Below are positions 46,611 to 55,080 of a DNA stretch of 64,000 nucleotides, one piece after another. This DNA comes from Knoellia sinensis KCTC 19936 (GTDB taxonomy: Bacteria > Actinomycetota > Actinomycetes > Actinomycetales > Dermatophilaceae): contig NZ_AVPJ01000005.1 of the NCBI RefSeq assembly GCF_000768705.1, positions 186,001 to 250,000 on the forward strand, read 5' to 3'. The translations under genes were made by a program, and so were the position numbers. Within the stretch, counting starts at the first letter, position 1, and every line of letters begins with the position of its first letter. The notes under the pieces are model-generated. The model was given only the letters and a program-made list of their open reading frames with translations, ran no database searches and was not told the origin of the DNA.

Positions 46611-47630
46611 CTAGACCGGGACCTTCTCGCGCTGCGATCGGTGTGGCTGGGACGGCGTGGTCGCGTCTCGCCGCTTGGTGCGGCGCGGGGCCCCGGTGAC
46701 CCACTGGGAGAGGGGCGTGTGAAGCGCGGCCCAGCCCACCAGTGCGCTCGTCACCGTCGCTGTGACGAAGGTGAGGGGTCGTGGGACGCCCAGTGCCGAC
46801 CAGGCTGTGATGAGGAACGGATGCAGGAGGACCACGGTCAAACCGGAGAGGGCGGCGGTGGTGACGGCTGCTTCGACCCGCGGGGATATCGCCCGTGACG
46901 TGCGGTTGGCGATCACGACGAGCGACCAGCTGATGGCGATGGCGACGAGCGTGCTCAGCACCGGGGTTCCCCAGTCGCCCTGCTTGATGTCGACAGGCTC
47001 GGACACTCCGAAGGCCACGAGTGCTGCTGCGCCGGCCACGGTGGCGAGGGCGATCGGGATTCCTCCCTTGGGTTCCTTCGGCATGGAACTTCGAGCCACC
47101 TGACCGGCGGCGAGGAAGGCCAGGGCCGGGAGTGCGCTTCCCACGGCCAGCGGGAGAGACGCCAGTTCTGGGCCGAAGAGGGCGCCAAGGGTCACCCCGA
47201 CTGCGACGACGACGACTCGACCCGCGACGGTCGCGGCACTGAGGAGGCGCCACAGGATGGTCGAGGTGAAGAGGACGGTGACGAACCAGAAGGTGCCGTA
47301 GGTGCCGATGGCGGGCCGTCCTCCGTGGACGGGCTCGAGGGCCGTCGAGCGGGAGAGCTCGTCGTGGGCGCCGAGCTCGACGAGGTAGGGGATGAACAGC
47401 AACGCGAGCCAGAAGACATAGGGCTTGAGCAACGTCGAGCCCCGACTCCGAACCTCATCGCCGATGGGGCGGTGCGTCCGCCAGAGGTAGCCCGTCAAGA
47501 AGAAGAAGACGGGGACGTGCCACGGATAGACGAGGTGACGCACGAGAGGAGTGACAAAGACATGGCCTCCGACCACGGCCAGGATGGCCAGGATTCGGAG
47601 GCCGTCGAGGCCAGCGTCTCGGGATTTCAC
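46611..47630 (-). CDS. Membrane acyltransferase family 3 (OafA-like)
   Basis: 339-aa integral membrane protein of the Acyl_transf_3 family, which O-acylates polysaccharides or lipids. The N-terminal signature with catalytic His is GLDGLRILAILAVVGGHVFV; YPWHVPVFFFLTGYLW follows. About ten hydrophobic helices. The GTG at 47630 gives the family start; a TACTGT box lies 8 nt upstream. It diverges from the UDP-glucose dehydrogenase gene. A role in decorating the surface polysaccharide made from the locus nearby is possible. Confidence 0.83.
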   Translation of the reverse strand: MKSRDAGLDGLRILAILAVVGGHVFVTPLVRHLVYPWHVPVFFFLTGYLWRTHRPIGDEVRSRGSTLLKPYVFWLALLFIPYLVELGAHDELSRSTALEPVHGGRPAIGTYGTFWFVTVLFTSTILWRLLSAATVAGRVVVVAVGVTLGALFGPELASLPLAVGSALPALAFLAAGQVARSSMPKEPKGGIPIALATVAGAAALVAFGVSEPVDIKQGDWGTPVLSTLVAIAISWSLVVIANRTSRAISPRVEAAVTTAALSGLTVVLLHPFLITAWSALGVPRPLTFVTATVTSALVGWAALHTPLSQWVTGAPRRTKRRDATTPSQPHRSQREKVPV

Positions 47631-47686
47631 GGACAACCACAGTAGGCATGGGCCGAGCGGGATCGTCAACTCGAGAGGCGCCCCGG

Positions 47687-47692
47687 TAGCGT
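47687..47692 (+). promoter_or_regulatory. Candidate -10 box of the UDP-glucose dehydrogenase gene
   Basis: TAGCGT fits TANNNT and lies 7 nt before the GTG at 47700, consistent with a leaderless transcript. Confidence 0.38.
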
Positions 47693-47699
47693 GGCCGCC

Positions 47700-48866
47700 G
47701 TGAAGATCACCGTCGTGGGCCTGGGATACGTCGGCCTGTCCAATGCCGTGGTTCTCGCGCAGCACCACGAGGTCGTCGCCGTGGACCTCAATCCCGAGCG
47801 GGTCGACCAGGTGAACCGGCGCGAGTCGCCGTTGGTCGATCCGGAGCTCGAGGACTACCTCGCTCATCGGGAGCTCTCGCTCACCGCCACGAAGTCCGCG
47901 GAGGAGGCGCTCCCCGGCTCGGACTATGTCGTCGTCGCGACGCCGACGGACTACGACCCGGAGCGCAACTTCTTCAACACGTCCTCGGTGGAGTCGGTCG
48001 TCGCCTCAGTGGCGTCGCTCGCGCCGGAGGCCTGTGTCGTCGTGAAGTCGACGGTGCCGGTGGGGTTCACGGAGCGGTTACGTGAGGAGTACCCGGGGCT
48101 CGACATCGTGTTCTCGCCGGAGTTCCTCCGTGAGGGGCGCGCGCTCCATGACAACCTCCACCCGAGCCGCGTCGTCATCGGCGGGCACTCGGAGGCGGCG
48201 GTTCGGTTCGGCGAGATGCTCGTCGAAGGTGCGCTGGACGCGGACGTGCCGGTCCTGCACACAGACCCTACCGAGGCCGAGGCGATCAAACTTTTCGCGA
48301 ACACGTTCCTCGCGATGCGGGTCGCCTACTTCAACGAACTCGACACGTATGCCGTGTCGCACGGTCTCGACACCCGTTCCATCATCGACGGGGTCGGGTT
48401 GGACCCCCGGATCGGCTCGCACTACAACAATCCGTCCTTTGGGTATGGCGGCTACTGCCTGCCCAAGGACACGAAGCAGCTGCTCGCGAACTACGACCAG
48501 GTGCCGCAGAACCTCATCCGCGCGATCGTCGACTCGAACACGACCCGCAAGGACTTCATCGCGACGGACATCCTGCGGCGCAAGCCGCGCGTGGTCGGCA
48601 TGTATCGGCTCATCATGAAGGCCGGCTCGGACAACTTCAGGGTGTCGAGCATCCAGGGGATCATGAAGCGCATCAAGGCCAAGGGGGTCGAGGTCGTGCT
48701 CTTCGAGCCGGCGCTCGAGGAGGATCGCTTCTACAACTCCGAGGTGATTCGGGACCTGGACGAGTTCAAGAAGCGGTCGGATGTGATCGTGGCGAACCGC
48801 GTGAGCGACGCGCTGGACGACGTCGCGGACAAGGTCTACACCCGCGACCTCTTCAACCGCGACTGA
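47700..48866 (+). CDS. ugd: UDP-glucose 6-dehydrogenase family protein
   Basis: 388-aa nucleotide-sugar dehydrogenase, probably oxidising UDP-glucose to UDP-glucuronate. NAD motif [50 protein letters not shown], and catalytic Cys in [14 protein letters not shown]. The length and the [16 protein letters not shown] segment resemble short bacterial UGDs of capsule loci. The start at GTG 47700 (KITVVGLG) is supported by the TAGCGT box; GTG 47691 is the alternative. It converges on the polysaccharide operon and likely supplies it. Confidence 0.92.
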   Translation: MKITVVGLGYVGLSNAVVLAQHHEVVAVDLNPERVDQVNRRESPLVDPELEDYLAHRELSLTATKSAEEALPGSDYVVVATPTDYDPERNFFNTSSVESVVASVASLAPEACVVVKSTVPVGFTERLREEYPGLDIVFSPEFLREGRALHDNLHPSRVVIGGHSEAAVRFGEMLVEGALDADVPVLHTDPTEAEAIKLFANTFLAMRVAYFNELDTYAVSHGLDTRSIIDGVGLDPRIGSHYNNPSFGYGGYCLPKDTKQLLANYDQVPQNLIRAIVDSNTTRKDFIATDILRRKPRVVGMYRLIMKAGSDNFRVSSIQGIMKRIKAKGVEVVLFEPALEEDRFYNSEVIRDLDEFKKRSDVIVANRVSDALDDVADKVYTRDLFNRD

Positions 48867-49303
48867 GTGCAGACGGTGACCAAGTCAGACCGCTCGCCAT
48901 CGCGACGAATATGGACCACGGGGGCAACGGGCGACTGACCAAATGGGAAGTGGGCTGCTCAAAAGGCACCACACGATGTCGTCCGTAGGTACCGTCGAGA
49001 AGCGAGCGTGGTGGGGGTGGCTGAATTGACCGGACCACCAGTTGCGGGCTCACCCTCCTCAGACAATTCCCCCGATAGCGTTCCCGATTCCTTGATGAGC
49101 CACCTGGCGAAGGTAACTGGTGCGCCCCGACTCGTACCCCGGTGGCACGAGTCGGGTCCGCGGGGGCGGGAGAAAGAGGGGTCCACATGGCCGAACTCAC
49201 GATCACGGCCTGCGTGTGGACGGTTTCAAGGTTGGTCTGCGGGGCTCCGGCCAGCGTGTCCGGTACAGCATCGAATCGGCGCGTGGGCGACGCTGAGTCC
49301 AGA
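48867..49303. other. 437-nt gap at the polysaccharide island boundary
   Basis: No gene that I can support. A 10-bp hairpin (49127-49136 with 49148-49157) lies in it. An open frame from an ATG at 49187 with AGAGGGG before it (MAELTITACVWTVSRLVCG) fades into frame-shadow sequence and could be a gene start cut off by recombination. Base composition changes here: GC-rich on the left, clearly less so on the right. Confidence 0.5.
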
Positions 49304-50509
49304 TCAGGTTCGACCATTCGAGCGGGGTGGGTGCATCGATCTCGCCCAACAGTAAACAATGGGGGCTACGAGTGCTTCGGATACCAAAGGGATTAGGGCC
49401 ACAGCGAGCGGAGCGTCGAATATCAGAGCTGCAAAACTGAGCCCAAGCGCGATGCCCGTGATCCAGGACAGAACCCTCAGGGCACTTGACCCGTCTTGGC
49501 TGGCGTGAAAGCGATACTGGGCTGCGCGATTCAAAGTGTGCGCGGGGATCGCAATCACGATGAGGACCGCCCATAGGGTTGTTTCAGCCTTGGAATCAAA
49601 GCCGAGGACGCCTAGGATGGCTGGCCCTGCCAGGAGCAGCACAAAGCACACGGCGAACGACCCGGCCAGATATGCGCGTTCAAGCCGCGCCATCCGCGGC
49701 TCAAGCTGAGCATTGGCTCGGTTCTTTGCACGTATGGCCATGACGGTGTACAGGCCCGTTGTTAAGAACGTGTTCACGTACTGCTGCGTGGAGAGGAGGG
49801 TGGCGAAGGCACCCGTTTGGACTGGTGTCATGACGTACGGGGCAACCAGAAACGGGAGCCTCAATGAGAGAATCGAGGCTATGGACACTCCAATCAGGTG
49901 TGGGTCGTAGGCGAGCCGAAGTCCTTCTATGCCGCGTACGGTGTTCCCACGTTGCTCCCTTTCACCCCGCTTAAGCACACGCAAGAGGAGGTACGTTAGG
50001 GCCGCCGCCAGTGTCATGGCGGTCGAAAAATCGATTGAGGCGACCCAGGTGGCGAGAACCGCGACGATTTTTGCCCCAACCGTGCAGGCATGCAGGCGAA
50101 GAATTTGTTCTTCTCGCTGAAGGTCGTTGGAACGTAGTTCCGACATATTGGTAAAGCACACAGAGAGTGCGCCCATGGCGACGGCCCAGACCGGGAGTTC
50201 AGTCGTTGCGGCGTACGCGAGGGTGAGCGCCACCCCAGCTAGGAGCAGGAGCATGGGGACCCAGGTACTTCGGAGGCGGCGAATTGTTGCTCGTTGTTCC
50301 CGAGAGCCTGTTACATAGCTAAGTGACGTTCCGCCCGAGAGGCCGGCGGCCGCGAACGCGCCGGCTGAGGCGCCAGCGGTGAAGCCGCCGATGTCTGCGA
50401 AGTCACCCCGTCGAGTCGCGATAACTAGGATGAGGGCGGCGGCGCCGGCGTTCGCGGCCACGCCCAACGGTGCTAGCGGGGCCTGCCTCCGTAAAAGTTG
50501 CCTGATCAT
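49304..50509 (-). CDS. Wzx-like polysaccharide flippase
   Basis: 401-aa polytopic membrane protein with about 12 hydrophobic helices, resembling MATE/MOP-fold O-antigen or capsule flippases (YVMTPVQTGAFATLLSTQQY, AYLAGSFAVCFVLLLAGPAI). It would move lipid-linked repeat units across the membrane. Codon use is less GC-rich than in the rest of the window. Last gene of the leftward polysaccharide operon; no good ribosome site precedes the ATG at 50509, and a gene remnant lies directly upstream. Confidence 0.78.
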   Translation of the reverse strand: MIRQLLRRQAPLAPLGVAANAGAAALILVIATRRGDFADIGGFTAGASAGAFAAAGLSGGTSLSYVTGSREQRATIRRLRSTWVPMLLLLAGVALTLAYAATTELPVWAVAMGALSVCFTNMSELRSNDLQREEQILRLHACTVGAKIVAVLATWVASIDFSTAMTLAAALTYLLLRVLKRGEREQRGNTVRGIEGLRLAYDPHLIGVSIASILSLRLPFLVAPYVMTPVQTGAFATLLSTQQYVNTFLTTGLYTVMAIRAKNRANAQLEPRMARLERAYLAGSFAVCFVLLLAGPAILGVLGFDSKAETTLWAVLIVIAIPAHTLNRAAQYRFHASQDGSSALRVLSWITGIALGLSFAALIFDAPLAVALIPLVSEALVAPIVYCWARSMHPPRSNGRT

Positions 50510-50665
50510 GTTTCGTCAGAGGAGTTCGTCGTGGGAGCGGGTCTCGGGTTCCACGGCATCGGCCGCTCTGCACCTTGCGAGGCCACAGGAGTGCTCGAAC
50601 GCGTTGAGAAGGTGGGCGAGGCGATTGTGTCGATTCCAGCGTGAGCCAGCGAATGCATCATCTGC

Positions 50666-50761
50666 TTCCCAACCACACGTGGTGCCGGTCGCCGTGTAGA
50701 GGATGAAGTCCACGCTCTCCGCCCTTGTGTTGTCCGAGCAGAGCCACTTCGTCAGCCCGAC
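50666..50761 (-). pseudogene. Remnant of a UDP-GlcNAc 2-epimerase C-terminus
   Basis: The lower strand encodes VGLTKWLCSDNTRAESVDFI plus LYTATGTTCGW, which lines up with the end of the intact epimerase encoded at 53938-55080 (GHLTPEDYLIDNTSERTVNF plus ILSTAHRHHGW). The rest of that gene is absent. The 308-nt gap 50510-50817 holds nothing else clear. It looks like a scar of recombination between the two-domain glycosyltransferase and the flippase genes. Confidence 0.6.
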
Positions 50762-50817
50762 GCTGAAAAGCCACCTCGCTGTGGGAGCAGTCGTCGTTCT
50801 CCCCAATGTGCCAGTGG

Positions 50818-52908
50818 CTAACCAAGGCTTTCCCGGCCGCGTTCCGCATTCGTGGCCGTCAGGCCGAGGGCCTGTGCCACGCGAGTCCATTCCGCGTGCG
50901 CCAATGCCTGGGTAAGCGTTCTTCCCTCATGGGACTGGTCTTCGTCGGGAGGCAACCCGTCCTCGCGTACGTGTATCCACTCGGGACTGCGCCCGATCCT
51001 CCGAGCAATTTCTACGTGAGGCGGAATTGAGCTCGCTAGAACATCCTCGCTGAGAAGCAGAGCCTCGCTCAATCCGAAGCCCAAACTTTCCAGAGCGCTC
51101 GGGAGCACGCAGACGCCTGCCTTTGCATATTCCAGTCTGATCTGTGAATGCGAAACCACGTCACTTTCAACTGAGAGCCCCAACGCGTTCGCGACGTCTC
51201 GAACGTGCGCCCACGCGCCCGACCCGTCGTCCCGCCCAAGAAATCTGACTCGCCGAACCTGAGGGCGTCGCTCCTTGAGGACCCGAAGTGCTAGGTCTGG
51301 GCGCTTGTACCACGTCACCGTACCTACTACGATCGCCAAGCAAGGATCTCTGTAAGACAATTGGTCATTTGACGTGCGCCAATGATCAAGGGGGGCGGTC
51401 GCCTCGGCCACGGTCACGTCCACCGCAAAGTTCGTCCGGACGACCTCGCCAAGGTACGAAGTCAAGCAAACGACGCGTTCTGCTGCGCGTATGGCTCTAG
51501 CTGCAACAATGCGACGGGCTAGTGCTTTCGCCTGCATTCGGAGGGGGTACGGGCGAATGAGACGCAGAAAATCGCGGCGAGGAATCACGTTCCAAGCGCT
51601 TTGGACCAGGATGGTTTTCGGTGGGCGCCAGGACGTGGCGGTCTCTACGAGCGAGACTGATGCGGGAATCGCATCCACGCCCACGGCGCGCAAGGACTCG
51701 CGCACGACCGCCCCTCCGAAACTAGTGCGCTTCGACCACGGGCCCTGATCAGGGGGCACGAACCCCGTCTTGTTTGTGGCGGTGACACCACCCAAACCAC
51801 GAAGATCGGCGAGCATGTCGCTCGTGGGGTCATAGGGCGCAATTGGGCGGCGGTTCAGGTGCTGAGTAGTCTCGACCATGGCAGCAGCCAGGGATTCGGA
51901 ATCGCCTGTTCGAAAGATCGAACCGATAGCTGGGTGCGTGACGAGTTCGGATGCGCCAACTTGGTCGGACACGATAACGCGGCAGCCAAATGCCATGGCT
52001 TCGTTGACAACTAGCCCCCACGGCTCGATATGTGATGGCAGAACGAGAGCGTCTGCCACGAGGTAGTGTTCGTCCAAATCCTGATATTGTTTTGCTCCAT
52101 GAAAGTGGATCCGCGGATCGCTCCCTGCCAACGCCCGCAGCCGCTCTGACTCTGGACCATCTCCTACGATATCTAGTCGCCAGTGGCGGGCGAAGTCAGC
52201 GGCTAATGATCGAAAGGTCTGGATGAGCAGATCAACGCGCTTCTCTGGGGATAGCCGACCGACGTAGAGAAACTTGAGGGTGGCCGCACTTGAGGTGCGA
52301 CTTGATGGTTGTATTCCAGTCGACTGAGGCAGGTCGGGCGTGCTATAGGGGATTCGAATGCTATTCGACCGTCCCACGTACTCCGCCCAGTAGCGCTCAT
52401 TGGCAGTCCCAACCGTCCACACGCGAGTCCTGGGTGGGAAGGCTAGTCTGAGCGCCTGTCGGCGCACCAGTCGCTTCACGGAATGTTCAGCCGTGAGGCT
52501 GGCGATGTTCGAATCGCTGCGCGTGACAATGGTGATGCCTCTTGCACGCGCGACGCCCAGGGCAAGTTGCCGTACCGGTCCTCTGTATCCGAACGAAGCG
52601 AGCACGTGAGGTCTACCAGCGCTCAGTAGATGTTTAGCTAGGTGTAATGCCGTGGCGCCGGTGTCAGGTATAAATGCGTGAGGATGGTTTATGGCGACGT
52701 CTCCCCAGCCGTGGGCGGGGCTGTCGCGTCCCAAGTATAGGACGCCGAAGTCGTGGGTTATTTCTGCCATCGAGTCGAAGACCGGAGCCCTCTGCGGGGT
52801 CGGCAGTTCTGTGATGAAGAGGGTTCTTGGCTTGTCCGAAAGAAGCGAGGAGAACGAGCCAGTGGAGAATGAAGAGTGCTGAACCACCTGCGAAATACCA
52901 ACCTTCAA
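50818..52908 (-). CDS. Two glycosyltransferases fused in one protein
   Basis: Up to 696 aa, with two complete GT-B (family 4-like) units. Unit 1 (about 25-370): KFLYVGRLSPEKRVDLLIQT, DGPESERL, and E-x7-E in PSHIEPWGLVVNEAM. Unit 2 (about 380-696): VPPDQGPWSKRTSFGGAVV, IVVGTVTWYKRPDLALRVLK, and E-x7-E in PSALESLGFGLSEALLL. Each would normally be its own gene; the second could also be started internally near 51.75 kb. The TTG at 52908 and a GTG 21 nt further on are the only early in-frame starts, both inside the polymerase gene and without a ribosome site. Probably adds two sugars of the repeat unit. Confidence 0.82.
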   Translation of the reverse strand: MKVGISQVVQHSSFSTGSFSSLLSDKPRTLFITELPTPQRAPVFDSMAEITHDFGVLYLGRDSPAHGWGDVAINHPHAFIPDTGATALHLAKHLLSAGRPHVLASFGYRGPVRQLALGVARARGITIVTRSDSNIASLTAEHSVKRLVRRQALRLAFPPRTRVWTVGTANERYWAEYVGRSNSIRIPYSTPDLPQSTGIQPSSRTSSAATLKFLYVGRLSPEKRVDLLIQTFRSLAADFARHWRLDIVGDGPESERLRALAGSDPRIHFHGAKQYQDLDEHYLVADALVLPSHIEPWGLVVNEAMAFGCRVIVSDQVGASELVTHPAIGSIFRTGDSESLAAAMVETTQHLNRRPIAPYDPTSDMLADLRGLGGVTATNKTGFVPPDQGPWSKRTSFGGAVVRESLRAVGVDAIPASVSLVETATSWRPPKTILVQSAWNVIPRRDFLRLIRPYPLRMQAKALARRIVAARAIRAAERVVCLTSYLGEVVRTNFAVDVTVAEATAPLDHWRTSNDQLSYRDPCLAIVVGTVTWYKRPDLALRVLKERRPQVRRVRFLGRDDGSGAWAHVRDVANALGLSVESDVVSHSQIRLEYAKAGVCVLPSALESLGFGLSEALLLSEDVLASSIPPHVEIARRIGRSPEWIHVREDGLPPDEDQSHEGRTLTQALAHAEWTRVAQALGLTATNAERGRESLG

Positions 52909-53941
52909 AGAGAGAGCTCACAATCCCGAACGATGCTACAGCGGTCGCGCTTGCGCTGTTGCGAACTGACATGAAGATGACGACGCCATAGGCGATGAGC
53001 ACTGAAACGCCTGCCACGATGCCGACCTCTGCCAGCCATCGCAGTGGCGTAGAAGCAATTTCGATTGCGGACTGGCCGTAGCCCACCCCGGACGTCCAGG
53101 ACCATTGCGCGGTATGGAGCGCGTAGTAGGTGCCTTCTTCCCGACTGTTGCCTGATCGTAGGAGTGTATCTGTCGCATCCTCCCCGGCGATTGCTATGGA
53201 TATCCCGACAGTTGCAGCCATGCCCAAGAGCAACACTACGCGTCGGAAGCTTCCTTGGATCAGTGCTTGCGCTGCTATCACTAAAGCAGCTGCCGCCAGC
53301 GCGCCCACGGGTGCGCGACTCCCGCTGAGCAGGAGGGCGACTAGCGCCGGCGCCAAGGCAATTATGGTACTTGGTCGGAATCGAACTCGTCTGACCAGGA
53401 TCGATAGGACGACAGTGGCAGCCACGAAGCCCATCGTGTTCGCGTTCGCGAAAATGCCCCTAAGCCGAGTGCCCCCCAATGCAATTCCCGGTGCGGCTAA
53501 ATAGAGAACCAGTGAGATCATGGTGGCCAAGCTGGCCGCTGCCATCGCTCCTTCCGCAATCTCCCTCGCGTGTGCATTCTGTGCGACTAGGATCAATGCG
53601 AAAACGGCGACACCGAAAATGAGGGCGGCCCCAGAGGCGGTAGTGGAGCCGGTGTTGATGACAGCGAAAAGGAAGGGCACTATCCCGACGACTGCAAATG
53701 CCCTGACTAATCGTCGGCCAGGAGTTTGTTCTACTTGTGGCGCCAGGCTCTCGCGCGCAGCGTAGATTAGCACGGCCAATCCGAGCGCACGCACGACGTA
53801 GCCACTGGGGCCAAAGGTGAGTGCCTGTGTGTGACCAGCCATTAGGAGTGAGACTGCGACGAAGCCGGAAACGCGCGGGCCCGGGGCAAGTAGCAGGAAG
53901 TTTAAGCAGAGGGCGAGGCCCAGCAGCGAAATCCAGATCAT
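52664..53941 (-). CDS. Wzy-like polysaccharide polymerase / O-antigen ligase family
   Basis: 425-aa membrane protein with about 11 hydrophobic helices (TIIALAPALVALLLSGSRAPV with the Ser-Gly-Ser-Arg motif common in Wzy/WaaL, SWTSGVGYGQSAIEIASTPL loop). It would polymerise repeat units outside the membrane. The natural end is near SALFILHWLVLLASFG; the last 55 residues are read out of frame through the next gene, giving a 245-nt overlap, so its original stop may have been lost. It is coupled upstream to the epimerase gene (ATGA). Less GC-rich than its upstream neighbours. Confidence 0.78.
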   Translation of the reverse strand: MIWISLLGLALCLNFLLLAPGPRVSGFVAVSLLMAGHTQALTFGPSGYVVRALGLAVLIYAARESLAPQVEQTPGRRLVRAFAVVGIVPFLFAVINTGSTTASGAALIFGVAVFALILVAQNAHAREIAEGAMAAASLATMISLVLYLAAPGIALGGTRLRGIFANANTMGFVAATVVLSILVRRVRFRPSTIIALAPALVALLLSGSRAPVGALAAAALVIAAQALIQGSFRRVVLLLGMAATVGISIAIAGEDATDTLLRSGNSREEGTYYALHTAQWSWTSGVGYGQSAIEIASTPLRWLAEVGIVAGVSVLIAYGVVIFMSVRNSASATAVASFGIVSSLFEGWYFAGGSALFILHWLVLLASFGQAKNPLHHRTADPAEGSGLRLDGRNNPRLRRPILGTRQPRPRLGRRRHKPSSRIYT

Positions 53942-55080
53942 AACGGTTCGGCTTGTTTGCGAATTCCGGCCCAGCCATGATGCCGATGCGCAGTAGAGAG
54001 GATGAAGTTGACGGTCCGCTCGCTTGTGTTGTCGATGAGGTAGTCCTCGGGCGTAAGGTGGCCGATGCCGTCACGTTCTCGCGGTGTGTGCATGGCGGCA
54101 CGCACGCCGGCGACAACGTCACCGGCGTCGAGTCCGGTCATTATGATGCCGCCAGTGTCAAGGGCTTCGGGCCGCTCGATTGAGTCACGCAGGGTCACCG
54201 CAGGGAAGCCCAACAGCGTGGACTCCTCGGCGATGGTCCCGGAGTCCGAGAGGCAGCACGCCGCAGCGAGTTGCAGCTTGTTGTAGTCGTGGAAGCCGAG
54301 AGGGTCGCTGAAGGTGATTCCTTCTGGGGCGCTCCAGTCGTCTAGGGCCTTGAGGCGCTTGCGCGTGCGGGGGTGGGTGGAGACGAACACGGGCAAGTCG
54401 AACTCGGCGCGGACGGCGGTAAGGCAACCGAGGAGCGCGCGGAGACGTTCGGGCGAGTCGACGTTCTCTTCACGGTGAGCGCTCACAAGGAAATAGCGGC
54501 CCTCGTCTAGGCCGAGCCGCTCAAGCACGTCGGAGGCGAGGATCTGGTCGCGATAGGAGTTAAGAACCTCGCGCATCGGCGACCCCGTTTTGAGGATGCG
54601 TCGCGGGTGAAGTCCTTCGGCGAGCAGATTGCGGCGACCGTGCTCTGTGTAGACGAGATTGAAGTCCGCGACGTGGTCGACGAGTCGCCGGTTCGTCTCC
54701 TCGGGGACATTCTCGTCAAAGCAGCGGTTGCCCGCCTCCATGTGGTACGTCGGGATCCGCAGCCGCTTGGCCATCACGGCCGCGATACACGAGTTGGTGT
54801 CGCCGAGGACGAGGACGGCGTCGGGTGCCTCCTCGAGCATGACCTTCTCGGCGGCGATGAGGGTGCCGCCGAGCACCGCACCCAGGCTGGACGTGTCGAC
54901 ACCGAGCATGTGGTCCGGCTTGCGGATGCCAAGGTCCTTGAAGAAGACCTCGTTCAGGGCGTAGTCGTAGTTCTGCCCCGTGTGCACGAGAACGTGCTCC
55001 ACGGTCTGGTCGAGACGGTGGATCACTCGAGAGAGACGGATAAGCTCGGGGCGGGTCCCGACGATGGTCATGACCTTCAT
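53938..55080 (-). CDS. UDP-GlcNAc 2-epimerase type, CapG/FnlC-like
   Basis: 380-aa non-hydrolysing 2-epimerase. TIVGTRPELIRLSRVI, GDTNSCIAAVMAKRLRIPTY, HMEAGNRCFDENVPEETNRR, and VSAHREENVD hold the usual substrate and catalytic residues. Beside CapE- and CapF-like genes it should convert UDP-2-acetamido-2,6-dideoxy-L-talose to UDP-L-FucNAc, the last step of that pathway. Overlaps both neighbours by 4 nt. A remnant of a second, related gene lies at 50.7 kb. Confidence 0.92.
   Translation of the reverse strand: MKVMTIVGTRPELIRLSRVIHRLDQTVEHVLVHTGQNYDYALNEVFFKDLGIRKPDHMLGVDTSSLGAVLGGTLIAAEKVMLEEAPDAVLVLGDTNSCIAAVMAKRLRIPTYHMEAGNRCFDENVPEETNRRLVDHVADFNLVYTEHGRRNLLAEGLHPRRILKTGSPMREVLNSYRDQILASDVLERLGLDEGRYFLVSAHREENVDSPERLRALLGCLTAVRAEFDLPVFVSTHPRTRKRLKALDDWSAPEGITFSDPLGFHDYNKLQLAAACCLSDSGTIAEESTLLGFPAVTLRDSIERPEALDTGGIIMTGLDAGDVVAGVRAAMHTPRERDGIGHLTPEDYLIDNTSERTVNFILSTAHRHHGWAGIRKQAEPL

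Noticed and set aside
49187-49396. Rightward frame with a ribosome-like site (MAELTITACVW...)
   Set aside because: Runs into the flippase gene's antisense strand and resembles no protein; at most a truncated start.
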